Positions 1 to 7,893 of a stretch of 64,000 bases of DNA are shown in pieces. The stretch lies in contig NZ_CP071935.1 in assembly GCF_030062585.1 (NCBI RefSeq), positions 434,001 to 498,000 of the forward strand, in the 5' to 3' direction. Under the pieces are notes generated by a model. It worked only from the letters and a program-made list of their open reading frames with translations, was not told the DNA's origin and searched no databases. The DNA is from Helicobacter pylori. GTDB lineage: Bacteria > Campylobacterota > Campylobacteria > Campylobacterales > Helicobacteraceae. Numbering within the stretch: the first letter of the stretch is position 1; the number at the start of each line of letters is the position of its first letter. The translations under genes were made by a program, and so were the position numbers.

Positions 1-640
1 TAGGGTGGAAGAGATCCCTAAAAGCGTTGTTCCCGTCTCTGTAATAAAAAATATTTTGATGGTTGTAATAAGCGAGTATATCCCAATTCTTCCCACGATA
101 GGCTGCAGTAGCGTTCATGCGATACCCGAAGTTGGTATAAAAGCCCGCTTCCGCTTTAGCCCCATAAGTTTGATTCTTCCTTAAGAAGTCGTTAGCGTCA
201 ATCGTGGTGAAAGACAATTTACCCGCAACCGCACCAGGGCCTGCTGAAGCGTTCGCTGCCCCCTTAATCACTTCCACTTCTTTAATCATGTTGGGATCGA
301 TCACGGTGTTAGCGTCATGGTGGAAAATGTTACCATTTTGAGCGACGCCATCTATGGTTACCCTTAAGAGACGGCTCTCAATCCCCCTAACATAGATTTT
401 TTGCGCCATTAAGCCCCCACTGGCTACATTCACATCCGCTCGAGTCCTAAAAATATCACGGATTTGGTTACTTTGGCGTTGTTGGAGCTCTTTCCTTTCA
501 ATATACATTTTATTGTTGTATTCAAAAGTCCTTTCACCCTTAGTGGTTACCTTACCCAAAGTGTGGGTATTTTCTTGAGCTTGCAAACTGCTAGCGACAA
601 TACAAGAGACAAACACGATACGAAATTGATTTCTAAGCAT
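1..640 (-). CDS. frpB4: TonB-dependent outer membrane receptor, FrpB4-like (5' part only)
   Basis: N-terminal 213 codons of a TonB-dependent receptor; the rest lies beyond base 1. The protein begins with a signal peptide ending near ASSLQA (residues 16-21). A plug domain follows with the hallmark stretches RQSNQIRDIFR, IYVRGIE, VTIDGVAQ, VEVIKGAANASAGPGAVAG and then the first barrel strands. The family imports metal chelates across the outer membrane with energy from TonB-ExbBD. In H. pylori FrpB4 is linked to nickel uptake at low pH. That assignment rests here on gene context (next to folB and plsY) and on the NikR-type operator upstream, not on the barrel, which is out of view. The ATG at 640-638 is followed directly by the signal peptide. 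Confidence 0.85.
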   Translation of the reverse strand, partial: MLRNQFRIVFVSCIVASSLQAQENTHTLGKVTTKGERTFEYNNKMYIERKELQQRQSNQIRDIFRTRADVNVASGGLMAQKIYVRGIESRLLRVTIDGVAQNGNIFHHDANTVIDPNMIKEVEVIKGAANASAGPGAVAGKLSFTTIDANDFLRKNQTYGAKAEAGFYTNFGYRMNATAAYRGKNWDILAYYNHQNIFYYRDGNNAFRDLFHP

Positions 641-700
641 TTCTTTTAGCCTTTTTATTTACTTTCTTCTAAAAATTTAGTCAAGTTTTAAACCTAAGGT

Positions 701-725
701 TATTATTACATTATTCTATTTAATA
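701..725 (-). promoter_or_regulatory. Candidate NikR operator upstream of the frpB4-like gene
   Basis: TATTA at 701-705 and TAATA at 721-725 are separated by exactly 15 bases and both fit TRWYA, the published H. pylori NikR pattern TRWYA-N15-TRWYA. The element is also a longer AT dyad: TATTATT at 701-707 against AATAATA at 722-728. It lies 61 bases upstream of the receptor start codon, where binding would block the promoter. The region is very AT-rich, so chance matches are possible. Confidence 0.6.
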
Positions 726-807
726 ATACCTTAAATTTGTTTTAGGATTAAGAAAATATGAAGAAAAATGTGATTAAAAAAGTTTTAGCATTTTATTGAG
801 TGGCTGA

Positions 808-1134
808 TTACTGAGCGACTGAATCGATCACTATGCGTGAAGAAGCGCTGCTGATCCCTCTTAAAAAAGTTTGAGAAGACACATTGATTTCAGCGTTCTG
901 GCGGAAAATATCGCTTGGCTGGTTGCTTTGGCGCTCTTCTAAATCATGGCGTTTGATGATGATGGTATTCCCCCATTGAAAGGGTCTATAAGCGCGCTTT
1001 TTTTTAATGATAAAATGAGGTTCTAAATCTAAAAATTGCGCGTAACTGGGGAAAAATAACGGCTCTAATAAAGGGTTTATGGGGTTTGCTTTCAAAACAA
1101 TAAAGAGAAAAAAGAGGCTAAAGATCGTTTTCAT
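808..1134 (-). CDS. Orphan TonB-receptor plug fragment with signal peptide
   Basis: 108 codons. A hydrophobic signal sequence (residues 1-16) precedes a stretch that aligns with the plug start of the neighbouring FrpB4-like receptor. RQSNQPSDIFRQNAEINVSS matches RQSNQIRDIFRTRADVNVAS, and LRGISS...VIDSVAQ matches VRGIES...VTIDGVAQ. The protein stops right after VAQ, so it lacks the rest of the plug and the whole barrel. Its ATG lies inside the end of folB (16-base overlap), so it is probably co-transcribed with plsY-folB. It is likely the relic of a duplicated receptor gene, though the frame is intact and it could be a small periplasmic protein. I know no established function. Confidence 0.6.
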   Translation of the reverse strand: MKTIFSLFFLFIVLKANPINPLLEPLFFPSYAQFLDLEPHFIIKKKRAYRPFQWGNTIIIKRHDLEERQSNQPSDIFRQNAEINVSSQTFLRGISSASSRIVIDSVAQ

Positions 1135-1471
1135 AGTAAATTTTCACGCTCGCCCCCACTTGAGAATTGGGAGAAATTTCTAACTTGCTGATTTTCAAAA
1201 AAAGCTCAGAGATCTCCTTGTAGTGCGTTTTTAAAGCATGGCTTAAATCTTTCAGGGCGTCTTCAATGAGAAGGTATTGTTTTTCTCGCATGGTGTTTTG
1301 AATGATTTCTTGGATTTCCATGTAGTCCAAATAAGCCTTATTGGGTAATTCCGTGTAGAAAAGATCCAAATTCACGCTTATTTTTTGGGGTTTTAAGCGT
1401 TCAAATTCTAAAATCCCCAAAATCGTTTCAAACACGAAGTTATGGATATGGACGGCTTGTTTAGTTTTCAT
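1118..1471 (-). CDS. folB: Dihydroneopterin aldolase (FolB family)
   Basis: 117 residues, the usual length for the family. FolB converts 7,8-dihydroneopterin to 6-hydroxymethyl-dihydropterin in folate synthesis, in the cytoplasm. Visible family features are the N-terminal strand HIHNFVFETILGILEFER with the substrate Glu at residue 22, YLLIEDAL with Glu70, and the C-terminal ISKLEIS with the catalytic-type Lys96. The start codon overlaps the plsY stop as ATGA, which suggests translational coupling. The next gene downstream starts inside folB. The sequence is divergent from textbook FolB, so the exact reaction (dihydroneopterin or a related pterin) is inferred. Confidence 0.8.
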   Translation of the reverse strand: MKTKQAVHIHNFVFETILGILEFERLKPQKISVNLDLFYTELPNKAYLDYMEIQEIIQNTMREKQYLLIEDALKDLSHALKTHYKEISELFLKISKLEISPNSQVGASVKIYYENDL

Positions 1472-2130
1472 AAGACTTTCTTTTCTTTACCGGTCAATAA
1501 ATTAAAAATATTGCCCAAATGCTTGATAAGGGTAAAAATAAAAATAAGCACCATAGGCGTTTGCGTGCCGACTTCTTTAAGGATATTGACGCTATCTGGG
1601 ATATGCATATAAGGCACAAAAAAGATAAGAACAGTCGCTGTGCCTACCCCTAAAATGCTAGCGAGTGAAGAGATTTTAAGCACCTTACCCACAAAAAACC
1701 ACACCGTCAAGCCGATGAGGCTTTCAATAGGGATGAGCAACACCACAGAGCCCATGATTGTAGAAACGCCCTTACCTCCATTGAAATTCAAAAAAGGCGA
1801 ATAACAATGCCCTAAAATGCTCGCAATAGCGACCATCCATTGCAAACTATAATCCAACCCAAACAATTTGCTTAAAAAAACCGCGAACATGCCTTTGAAT
1901 AGATCCAAGATTAAGACTAATAAAGCCATTTGTTTAGCGTTACTCACGCCCTTACTTTGTAAAGCGCGTAAGACATTCGTTGCGCCAATACCCCCCGATC
2001 CGATTTTAGTAATATCCATGCCGTAAAAGATCTTCATTAACGCATAGCCAAAAGGAATCCCCCCAATCAAATAACCCAAAAGGGTGAAAATCACATTGAT
2101 ATTGGTTAGGAAATTTAAAACGCTTTCCAT
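1468..2130 (-). CDS. plsY: Acyl-phosphate glycerol-3-phosphate acyltransferase PlsY
   Basis: Membrane enzyme that makes lysophosphatidic acid from acyl-phosphate and glycerol-3-phosphate, the first step of phospholipid synthesis. The three PlsY motifs are visible: GSGGIGATNVLRA near residue 37, the GGKGVST loop, and KHLGNIFNLLTG near the C-terminus. Five or so membrane segments separate them. The frame is open further upstream to 2256, but the start at 2130 gives 220 residues and an N-terminus typical of the family. The upstream extension would run across the divergent promoter region. A TATAAT box on this strand sits just upstream (2164-2159). Downstream, folB overlaps by four bases. Confidence 0.93.
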   Translation of the reverse strand: MESVLNFLTNINVIFTLLGYLIGGIPFGYALMKIFYGMDITKIGSGGIGATNVLRALQSKGVSNAKQMALLVLILDLFKGMFAVFLSKLFGLDYSLQWMVAIASILGHCYSPFLNFNGGKGVSTIMGSVVLLIPIESLIGLTVWFFVGKVLKISSLASILGVGTATVLIFFVPYMHIPDSVNILKEVGTQTPMVLIFIFTLIKHLGNIFNLLTGKEKKVL

Positions 2131-2158
2131 AAATACCCTTTCAAATAAAATAGCGATC

Positions 2159-2164
2159 ATTATA
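2159..2164 (-). promoter_or_regulatory. Likely -10 box of the plsY-folB operon
   Basis: The minus strand reads TATAAT here, 28 bases before the plsY start. H. pylori promoters depend mainly on the -10 box and often lack a good -35. The plus-strand box for ccoG lies 40 bases away, giving a divergent promoter pair. Confidence 0.5.
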
Positions 2165-2203
2165 ACATGTTGCTTTTTAAGTGAAAGCGTTAAGTTGTTA
2201 GGG

Positions 2204-2209
2204 TATAGT
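2204..2209 (+). promoter_or_regulatory. Likely -10 box of ccoG
   Basis: TATAGT about 26 bases upstream of the preferred ccoG start, with a short AT-rich leader and a ribosome site AGGA at 2224-2227. No clear -35 box is visible. Confidence 0.4.
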
Positions 2210-2235
2210 GGCTTAAAAATTTTAGGATATTGAGA

Positions 2236-3612
2236 ATGCTTGAAACTTCTAGCCATTTTTTAAAATCGTTTCGCTTGAAGCGTTATATAGGTTTTTTATT
2301 GATTTCTTTAGTGCTATTAATCACGCCCTTTGTTCGCATTGATGGGGCGCATTTGTTTTTGATCTCCTTTGAGCATAAGCAACTGCATTTTTTAGGCAAG
2401 ATCTTTAGCGCTGAAGAATTGCAAGTCATGCCTTTTATGGTTATTTTGCTTTTTATAGGGATTTTTTTCATCACCACTAGCCTTGGGCGTGTGTGGTGCG
2501 GTTGGGCTTGCCCGCAAACCTTTTTAAGGGTGCTTTATAGAGATGTGATTGAAACCAAGATTTTCAAACTCCATAAAAAGATCAGCAACAAACAAGAAAG
2601 CCCTAAAAACACCCCAAGCTATAAGATCCGTAAAGCATTAAGCGTTTTGTTGTTCGCTCCTGTTGTGGCGGGGCTAATGATGTTGTTTTTCTTTTATTTC
2701 ATCGCCCCAGAAGATTTTTTTATGTATCTTAAAAACCCTAGCGATCACCCTGTTGCTATGGGTTTTTGGCTTTTTAGCACGGCTGTGGTGCTATTTGATA
2801 TAGTGGTGGTTGCGGAGCGTTTTTGCATTTATTTATGCCCTTACGCTAGGGTGCAATCGGTGTTGTATGACAATGACACCTTAAACCCTATTTATGATGA
2901 AAAGCGCGGCGGAGCGCTTTATAACAATCAGGGCCATCTCTTCCCCTTACCCCCCAAAAAACGCAGTGCAGAAAACGAATGCGTGAATTGCTTGCATTGC
3001 GTGCAGGTTTGCCCCACGCATATTGACATCAGGAAGGGCTTGCAATTAGAATGCATCAATTGCTTAGAATGCGTGGATGCATGCACCATTACCATGGCTA
3101 AATACAACCGCCCTTCACTCATCCAATGGTCTTCAACTAACGCTATTAACACGCACCAAAAAGTGCGCCTAGTGCGTTTAAAAACGATCGCTTACATGGG
3201 GGTTATCGCTGTTGTGATAGCTCTTTTAGCCATCACTTCGTTTAAAAAAGAACGCATGCTTTTAGACATTAACCGCAACAGCGATCTGTATGAATTGCGA
3301 TCTAGTGGGTATGTGGATAACGATTACGTGTTTTTATTCCACAACACGGACAATAAAGACCATGAGTTTTATTTCAAAATTTTAGGGCAAAAAGACATCC
3401 AAATCAAAAAGCCTTTAAATCCTATCGCCATTAAAGCCGGGCAAAAGATTAAAGCGGTGGTGATTTTACGAAAACCCCTAAAAAGTAACGCCACAGAATA
3501 CAAACGTGCTAAAGACGCTCTAATCCCTATTACCATACAAGCTTATAGCGCGGATGATAAGAATATTACGATAGAAAGGGAATCGGTGTTTATTGCACCC
3601 AGTGAAGATTGA
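2236..3612 (+). CDS. ccoG: cbb3 oxidase assembly protein CcoG (FixG-type ferredoxin)
   Basis: 458 residues. Polytopic membrane protein with iron-sulfur clusters that helps deliver reduced copper to cbb3-type cytochrome oxidase. The N-terminal half has membrane helices and conserved CGWACPQTFLR and CIYLCPYARVQ segments. The middle holds two CxxCxxCxxxC ferredoxin motifs (CVNCLHCVQVCP and CINCLECVDAC). The C-terminus is an immunoglobulin-like periplasmic domain. A TTG at 2230 is in frame, but AGGA at 2224-2227 is well spaced (8 bases) only for the ATG at 2236. The copper ATPase ccoI lies 4 kb downstream and serves the same oxidase. Convergent with the next gene, with 9 bases between the stops. 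Confidence 0.93.
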   Translation: MLETSSHFLKSFRLKRYIGFLLISLVLLITPFVRIDGAHLFLISFEHKQLHFLGKIFSAEELQVMPFMVILLFIGIFFITTSLGRVWCGWACPQTFLRVLYRDVIETKIFKLHKKISNKQESPKNTPSYKIRKALSVLLFAPVVAGLMMLFFFYFIAPEDFFMYLKNPSDHPVAMGFWLFSTAVVLFDIVVVAERFCIYLCPYARVQSVLYDNDTLNPIYDEKRGGALYNNQGHLFPLPPKKRSAENECVNCLHCVQVCPTHIDIRKGLQLECINCLECVDACTITMAKYNRPSLIQWSSTNAINTHQKVRLVRLKTIAYMGVIAVVIALLAITSFKKERMLLDINRNSDLYELRSSGYVDNDYVFLFHNTDNKDHEFYFKILGQKDIQIKKPLNPIAIKAGQKIKAVVILRKPLKSNATEYKRAKDALIPITIQAYSADDKNITIERESVFIAPSED

Positions 3613-3621
3613 AGCCTAAAA

Positions 3622-4821
3622 CTAGCGCTCAATCACTTCATAAGGCAAGCCTTGTTTGATCAATTCTTCCATGAAAGGATCGGTGTTTAATTCTTCTATG
3701 TTAAACACCCCGGCCCTAAAATGATCCGTGCTCCAAGTGTCATTGCAAATCATTTTAGCCGCGCACATCGCTGGCACGCCGGTGGTGTAGCTTATGGCTT
3801 GCGAACCCACTTCTTCATAGCACTTTTTATGATCGCACACGTTGTAAATGTAGAGCGTTTTGTCTTGGTTGTTTTTAATGCCGGTCATATAGCACCCGAT
3901 GTTGGTTTTACCGGTGGTGTCTTTGGCTAGAGTGGCCGGATCAGGAAGCAAGGTTTTTAAAAATTGTATCGGCACGATTTTTACGCCTTGATGCTCTATT
4001 TCTTTAATGCCTAGCATGCCGACATTTTCTAAGCATTTCATGTGGGTTAAATAATTTTGAGAGAAAGTCATAAAAAACCTCGCCCTCCTTAAGCCCTTAA
4101 TGTTTTTGACTAACGATTCCAATTCCTCATGGTATAAAAGATACGAATCCATTTCGCCAATCTGCGGGTAAGCCCACACTTGCTTGATTTCTAAAGGCTT
4201 GGTTTCAATCCATTTGCCGTTTTCATAATAACGCCCTTTAGAGCTGACTTCTCTCAAATTGATTTCAGGGTTAAAATTCGTGGCAAAAGGGCGTTTGTGA
4301 TCCCCAGCGTTGCAATCTAAAATGTCTAAAGTGTGGATAGTGTCAAAATGGTGTTTTTGAGCGTGAGCGACATAAGCGTTAGTTACGCCCGGGTCAAACC
4401 CAGCCCCTAAAACCCCTAAAATCCCCACTTCTTTATAAGCTTTATCAAACGCCCATTGCTCTTTGTATTCAAACTTCGCTAAATCCGGGTGCTCGTAATT
4501 GGCGGTATCAATGTAATGCGTTTTAGTCTCTAAACATGCTTGCATGATCGTTAAATCTTGATAGGGTAAAGCCACATTAACAACGACTTTAGGCTTGTAT
4601 TTTTGGATTAAAGCGACTAAGGCTTGCGTATTATCGGCATCCACTTGCTCAACGCCAATTTCCCCCAAACCCTTTTTGAGCATGCTTTCTTTAATCGCAT
4701 AGCATTTGTCTAAGCTCCTGCTCGCTAAAATGATATTTTTAAACACATCCCTGTTCATGCCCATTTTGTGCGCTACCACACTGCCTACGCCACCAGCTCC
4801 AATTTGTAATACTGTATGCAA
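3622..4821 (-). CDS. Carboxynorspermidine/carboxyspermidine synthase-like dehydrogenase
   Basis: 399 residues of the saccharopine-dehydrogenase-like superfamily. The N-terminus has a Rossmann loop IGAGGVGSVVAHK. Segments such as VVNVALPYQDLTIMQACLE, YIDTANYEHPDLAKFEYKEQWAF, GAGFDPGVTNAYVAHA, DCNAGDHKRPFATNFNPEIN and YTTGVPAMCAAKM are typical of the carboxy(nor)spermidine dehydrogenase branch used by Campylobacter for polyamine synthesis. That enzyme joins aspartate semialdehyde to a diamine with NADPH. Lysine-pathway saccharopine dehydrogenase is the older label, but I think it less likely. It stands alone on this strand, diverging from gltS. Confidence 0.75.
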   Translation of the reverse strand: MHTVLQIGAGGVGSVVAHKMGMNRDVFKNIILASRSLDKCYAIKESMLKKGLGEIGVEQVDADNTQALVALIQKYKPKVVVNVALPYQDLTIMQACLETKTHYIDTANYEHPDLAKFEYKEQWAFDKAYKEVGILGVLGAGFDPGVTNAYVAHAQKHHFDTIHTLDILDCNAGDHKRPFATNFNPEINLREVSSKGRYYENGKWIETKPLEIKQVWAYPQIGEMDSYLLYHEELESLVKNIKGLRRARFFMTFSQNYLTHMKCLENVGMLGIKEIEHQGVKIVPIQFLKTLLPDPATLAKDTTGKTNIGCYMTGIKNNQDKTLYIYNVCDHKKCYEEVGSQAISYTTGVPAMCAAKMICNDTWSTDHFRAGVFNIEELNTDPFMEELIKQGLPYEVIER

Positions 4822-4870
4822 GGAACACCTACTTTCTAACTAATCTCGTTCTTTTAGGGGGGTATTATAT

Positions 4871-4876
4871 TATAAT
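4871..4876 (+). promoter_or_regulatory. Likely -10 box of gltS
   Basis: TATAAT within an AT-rich leader, 31 bases before the preferred TTG start of gltS. No convincing -35 box is seen. Confidence 0.45.
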
Positions 4877-4906
4877 AAGATAAATTTGATTAATAAGGAT
4901 GCAGGC

Positions 4907-6133
4907 TTGCAAGAAATTAAGTTGGATATTTATGCCACTTTGGTGTGCATGGTTTTAGTGCTGCTTTTGGGGCGTTATGTGATTTCTAAAGTCAAGTTTT
5001 TGCGCGATTATGATATTCCAGAGCCTGTTGTGGGCGGGGTTTTAGTCGCTTTTTTTATCATGTTAGCGCGTCAGTTTTACAATTTTGGTTTGCAGTTTGA
5101 TTCTTCTTTAAAAGATCCTTTAATGCTGACTTTTTTTATCACCATTGGTTTGAGCGCGGATTTCAAATCTTTACAAAAAGGCGGCAAAATGCTTGCGGTT
5201 TTTTTGCTGGCTGTGGCGGGGTTTGTGGTGTGTCAAAATGCAGTGGGGATTTCTATCGCTAGCCTTTTAGGGGTCAATCCTTTAATGGGGCTTTTAGGGG
5301 GGTCTATCGCTTTAGTGGGAGGGCATGGCACTAGCGCGGCATGGGCTAATTTTTTCACCCAACCACCTTATAATTTTAGCTCCAGCTTAGAAGTGGGTAT
5401 GGTGTGCGCGACTTTTGGCTTGGTGAGCGGGGGGATTATTGGAGGGCCTGTCGCTAAATATTTGATCTCAAAATACAAACTAGAGCCTAAAGACACTAAA
5501 GAAAAAGACACTTTAGAGGGCGTGGCGTCTAAAGGCTTTGAAACCCCTAAAGAGCAGCGCCTAATCACCGCATCCAGTTTTGTAGAAACTTTAGCTTTGA
5601 TTGCGATCGCTTTATTGGTGGGGACTTTTTTATCGCATTTGATGCCTAAAAGCTTCACCTTGCCGACTTTTGTGTGGTGCTTGTTTGTAGGGGTTATTTT
5701 AAGAAACACCTTGTCGTTTTTTAAAATCCATAGCGTGTTTGACAGAGAGGTTTCAGTCATAGGGAACGTGAGTTTGAGCCTGTTTTTAGCCTACGCTTTA
5801 ATGAGCGTGAATTTATTGGAATTGTTAAAACTCGCTGTGCCTTTAGCGGTTATTTTGAGCGTTCAAGTGGCGGTTATGATCCTTTATGTGGTGCTAGTAA
5901 CCTTTAGGGTATGCGGGAAGGATTATGATGCGGCGGTGTTGTGCGCGGGGCATTGCGGTTTTGGGCTTGGAGCGACCCCAACGGCTATGGTGAACATGCA
6001 AACCATCACCAACCACTATGGGCCATCGCATGTGGCGTTTATTGTCGTGCCTTTAGTAGGGGCGTTTTTTGTTGATATTATTAACGCTTTAGCGATTAAA
6101 GGCTTTTTGCTCTTGCCTTTTTTCCCTAGTTAA
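4907..6133 (+). CDS. gltS: Sodium/glutamate symporter GltS
   Basis: Inner membrane carrier for sodium-coupled glutamate uptake. Ten or more hydrophobic segments are visible. Family signatures include YDIPEPVVGGVLVA near the N-terminus, the reentrant-loop segment GGHGTSAAWANFF and its second-half counterpart GHCGFGLGATPTAMVNM. The frame opens at a TTG at 4886, but AAGGA at 4895-4899 is spaced seven bases from the in-frame TTG at 4907. That gives 408 residues beginning MQEIKLDIYATLVC. A charged cytoplasmic loop between the two halves (PKDTKEKDTLEGVASKGFET) is normal. The gene may be co-transcribed with ribD, which starts 3 bases after its stop. Confidence 0.92.
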   Translation: MQEIKLDIYATLVCMVLVLLLGRYVISKVKFLRDYDIPEPVVGGVLVAFFIMLARQFYNFGLQFDSSLKDPLMLTFFITIGLSADFKSLQKGGKMLAVFLLAVAGFVVCQNAVGISIASLLGVNPLMGLLGGSIALVGGHGTSAAWANFFTQPPYNFSSSLEVGMVCATFGLVSGGIIGGPVAKYLISKYKLEPKDTKEKDTLEGVASKGFETPKEQRLITASSFVETLALIAIALLVGTFLSHLMPKSFTLPTFVWCLFVGVILRNTLSFFKIHSVFDREVSVIGNVSLSLFLAYALMSVNLLELLKLAVPLAVILSVQVAVMILYVVLVTFRVCGKDYDAAVLCAGHCGFGLGATPTAMVNMQTITNHYGPSHVAFIVVPLVGAFFVDIINALAIKGFLLLPFFPS

Positions 6134-6136
6134 ACC

Positions 6137-7171
6137 ATGAGACTTTATGAAAGTTTATTAGAAATTTGCTTAAATAAGGCATGGGAGTATCAAACCCTAG
6201 CCTTAGAAAACCCGAGCGTGGCTTGCATGGTGTTGGATAAAAACCATGAGATCTTGAGTTTAGAAACCCACAAAAAAGCCAAAACCCCGCATGCAGAAGT
6301 CTTAGCCGCTAAATCAGCGCTAAAGATTTTACGCCCCAGTTTGAAAAACGATTTAGAAAAATTAGAAGACCCTAAAACTTTAAGCGATTTTTTAAAAACA
6401 CGCCACGATAACGCTTTTAAAGACTGCGTTTTTTTAATCACCCTAGAGCCATGCAATTCTTATGGCAAAACCCCAGCGTGCAGCGAATTGTTAGAAATTT
6501 TAAAACCTAAAAGAGTGGTCATTGCCACAGAAGAAAACGAAGCTAAAAAAGGGGGCTTAGCAAGGCTACAAAAGGCTCGTATTGAAACAATAATTTGTCG
6601 CAATTTAGAAAACAAGGCTAAGGACTTGCTCTTGCCTTTTAGGGTAATGGAACAAAAGGGGCGTTTTAATTTGTTCAAACTCGCTTTAAGGATGAATGGG
6701 GATTATTACCATGGCAAGATCACCGGGCAAAAAAGCGTTATTTTCACGCACAACCAGCGAGCAATATGCAACACTCTCATCATTTCTGGGAAAACCATAA
6801 GAACGGACAACCCCTTATTAGACTCTCGCTTTTGCGATAGCTTTTATCACAATAAAAACCCTAATATCGCTATTTTATCCAAGCACTCAATTAGCCCCCA
6901 TTCAAAAGTTTTTTCTGCACCCAATCGTTTGGTTAATATTTTCAACAACCCTAAAGATTTACCCCTAGAGAAAGGGTTTAATTTCATTGAAGGGGGGTGG
7001 GGATTGTTTGAGAGCTTGAGAGACAAAATAGACGCATTGCTTTTGCATTCGCATGCGTCTATGATTAGCGAAGCGTTTAGTGCATTCGCTCTAAAAACCC
7101 CTTTTAAAGGGCGGTTGTTGCATGCGCAAATCTTAGAAAATGAAGCCCTTTTATGGATAGAAAACTCTTAA
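6137..7171 (+). CDS. ribD: Bifunctional pyrimidine deaminase/reductase RibD
   Basis: 344 residues. Riboflavin synthesis enzyme that deaminates and then reduces the pyrimidine intermediate made from GTP. The N-terminal deaminase domain shows the zinc site: His52-Ala-Glu54 (PHAEVLAA) and Cys106/Cys115 (EPCNSYGKTPAC). The C-terminal reductase domain follows from about residue 175. The spacing between HAE and the PC motif is longer than usual because of a charged insertion at about residues 65-92. The reductase half is divergent. The start follows gltS by 3 bases; the end overlaps the next gene by 19 bases. Confidence 0.88.
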   Translation: MRLYESLLEICLNKAWEYQTLALENPSVACMVLDKNHEILSLETHKKAKTPHAEVLAAKSALKILRPSLKNDLEKLEDPKTLSDFLKTRHDNAFKDCVFLITLEPCNSYGKTPACSELLEILKPKRVVIATEENEAKKGGLARLQKARIETIICRNLENKAKDLLLPFRVMEQKGRFNLFKLALRMNGDYYHGKITGQKSVIFTHNQRAICNTLIISGKTIRTDNPLLDSRFCDSFYHNKNPNIAILSKHSISPHSKVFSAPNRLVNIFNNPKDLPLEKGFNFIEGGWGLFESLRDKIDALLLHSHASMISEAFSAFALKTPFKGRLLHAQILENEALLWIENS

Positions 7172-7869
7172 GATTATACCAGCCCTTAAACGCTTATTCT
7201 TACAATAGCGATTCGCTTTTTTTATACGATTTTTCACGCCCTTTTATCAAAAATAGCGGCGCGATTTTAGACATAGGATCAGGGTGTGGGATCTTAGGCT
7301 TGCTCTGCGCTAGAGACAACCCACTAGCGAGCGTTCATTTAGTGGAAAAGGATAGCAAAATGGCGTTTTGTTCCCAAAAAAACGCCCTTAAATTCCCTAA
7401 CGCTCAAGTGTTTGAGGGCGATTTTTTAGATTTTAACCCTCCGATTTTGTATGATGCGATTGTGTGCAACCCTCCTTTTTATGCCTTAGGCTCTATTAAA
7501 TCCAAAAACAAAGGGCATGCGAGGCACCAGAGCGAATTAGATTTCGCTTCTTTAGCGGCTAAAGTGAAAAAATGCCTGAAACCTAAAGGGTATTTTATTT
7601 TTTGCTATGAAGCCTTGTCGCTTTGCTTGGTGGTAGAAAGCTTAAAAAGCGTTAAGCTCACGCTAGAGGCTTTAAGGTTTGTCCAAAGTTTTAAAGACAA
7701 AAACGCCCATTTGATGCTTGGAGCGGCCAGGAATAATTCCAAAAGCGCTCTAAAAGTTTTGCCCCCTTTAATCACGCACAATTCCAAAAACCAAAGCGAC
7801 AACACCAAAGAAGTTTTAAGCATCTATCAAACTTGTAACACTTATTCTATCAAAGCGCTTCTCAATTAG
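7153..7869 (+). CDS. TrmN6-like (YfiC-type) adenine methyltransferase
   Basis: 238-residue class I methyltransferase. The S-adenosylmethionine loop is ILDIGSGCGILGLL (residues 38-51). The catalytic amino-methylase motif is NPPF at residues 106-109, the signature of N6-adenine methylases. The N-terminal YQPLNAYSYNSDSLFLYDF resembles the start of the tRNA1(Val) A37 methylase family, in which substrate residues follow a DxxLL-type pattern. The target could be tRNA or rRNA; the sequence does not settle it. The start overlaps ribD by 19 bases, so the two are probably co-expressed. Confidence 0.78.
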   Translation: MDRKLLRLYQPLNAYSYNSDSLFLYDFSRPFIKNSGAILDIGSGCGILGLLCARDNPLASVHLVEKDSKMAFCSQKNALKFPNAQVFEGDFLDFNPPILYDAIVCNPPFYALGSIKSKNKGHARHQSELDFASLAAKVKKCLKPKGYFIFCYEALSLCLVVESLKSVKLTLEALRFVQSFKDKNAHLMLGAARNNSKSALKVLPPLITHNSKNQSDNTKEVLSIYQTCNTYSIKALLN

Positions 7870-7893
7870 CGCCCTTAAATTAAGGATTCAAAA

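Noticed and set aside
2131-2256. Upstream extension of plsY to an earlier start
   Set aside because: It would overlap the divergent promoter and ccoG start, and adds 42 residues not typical of the family.
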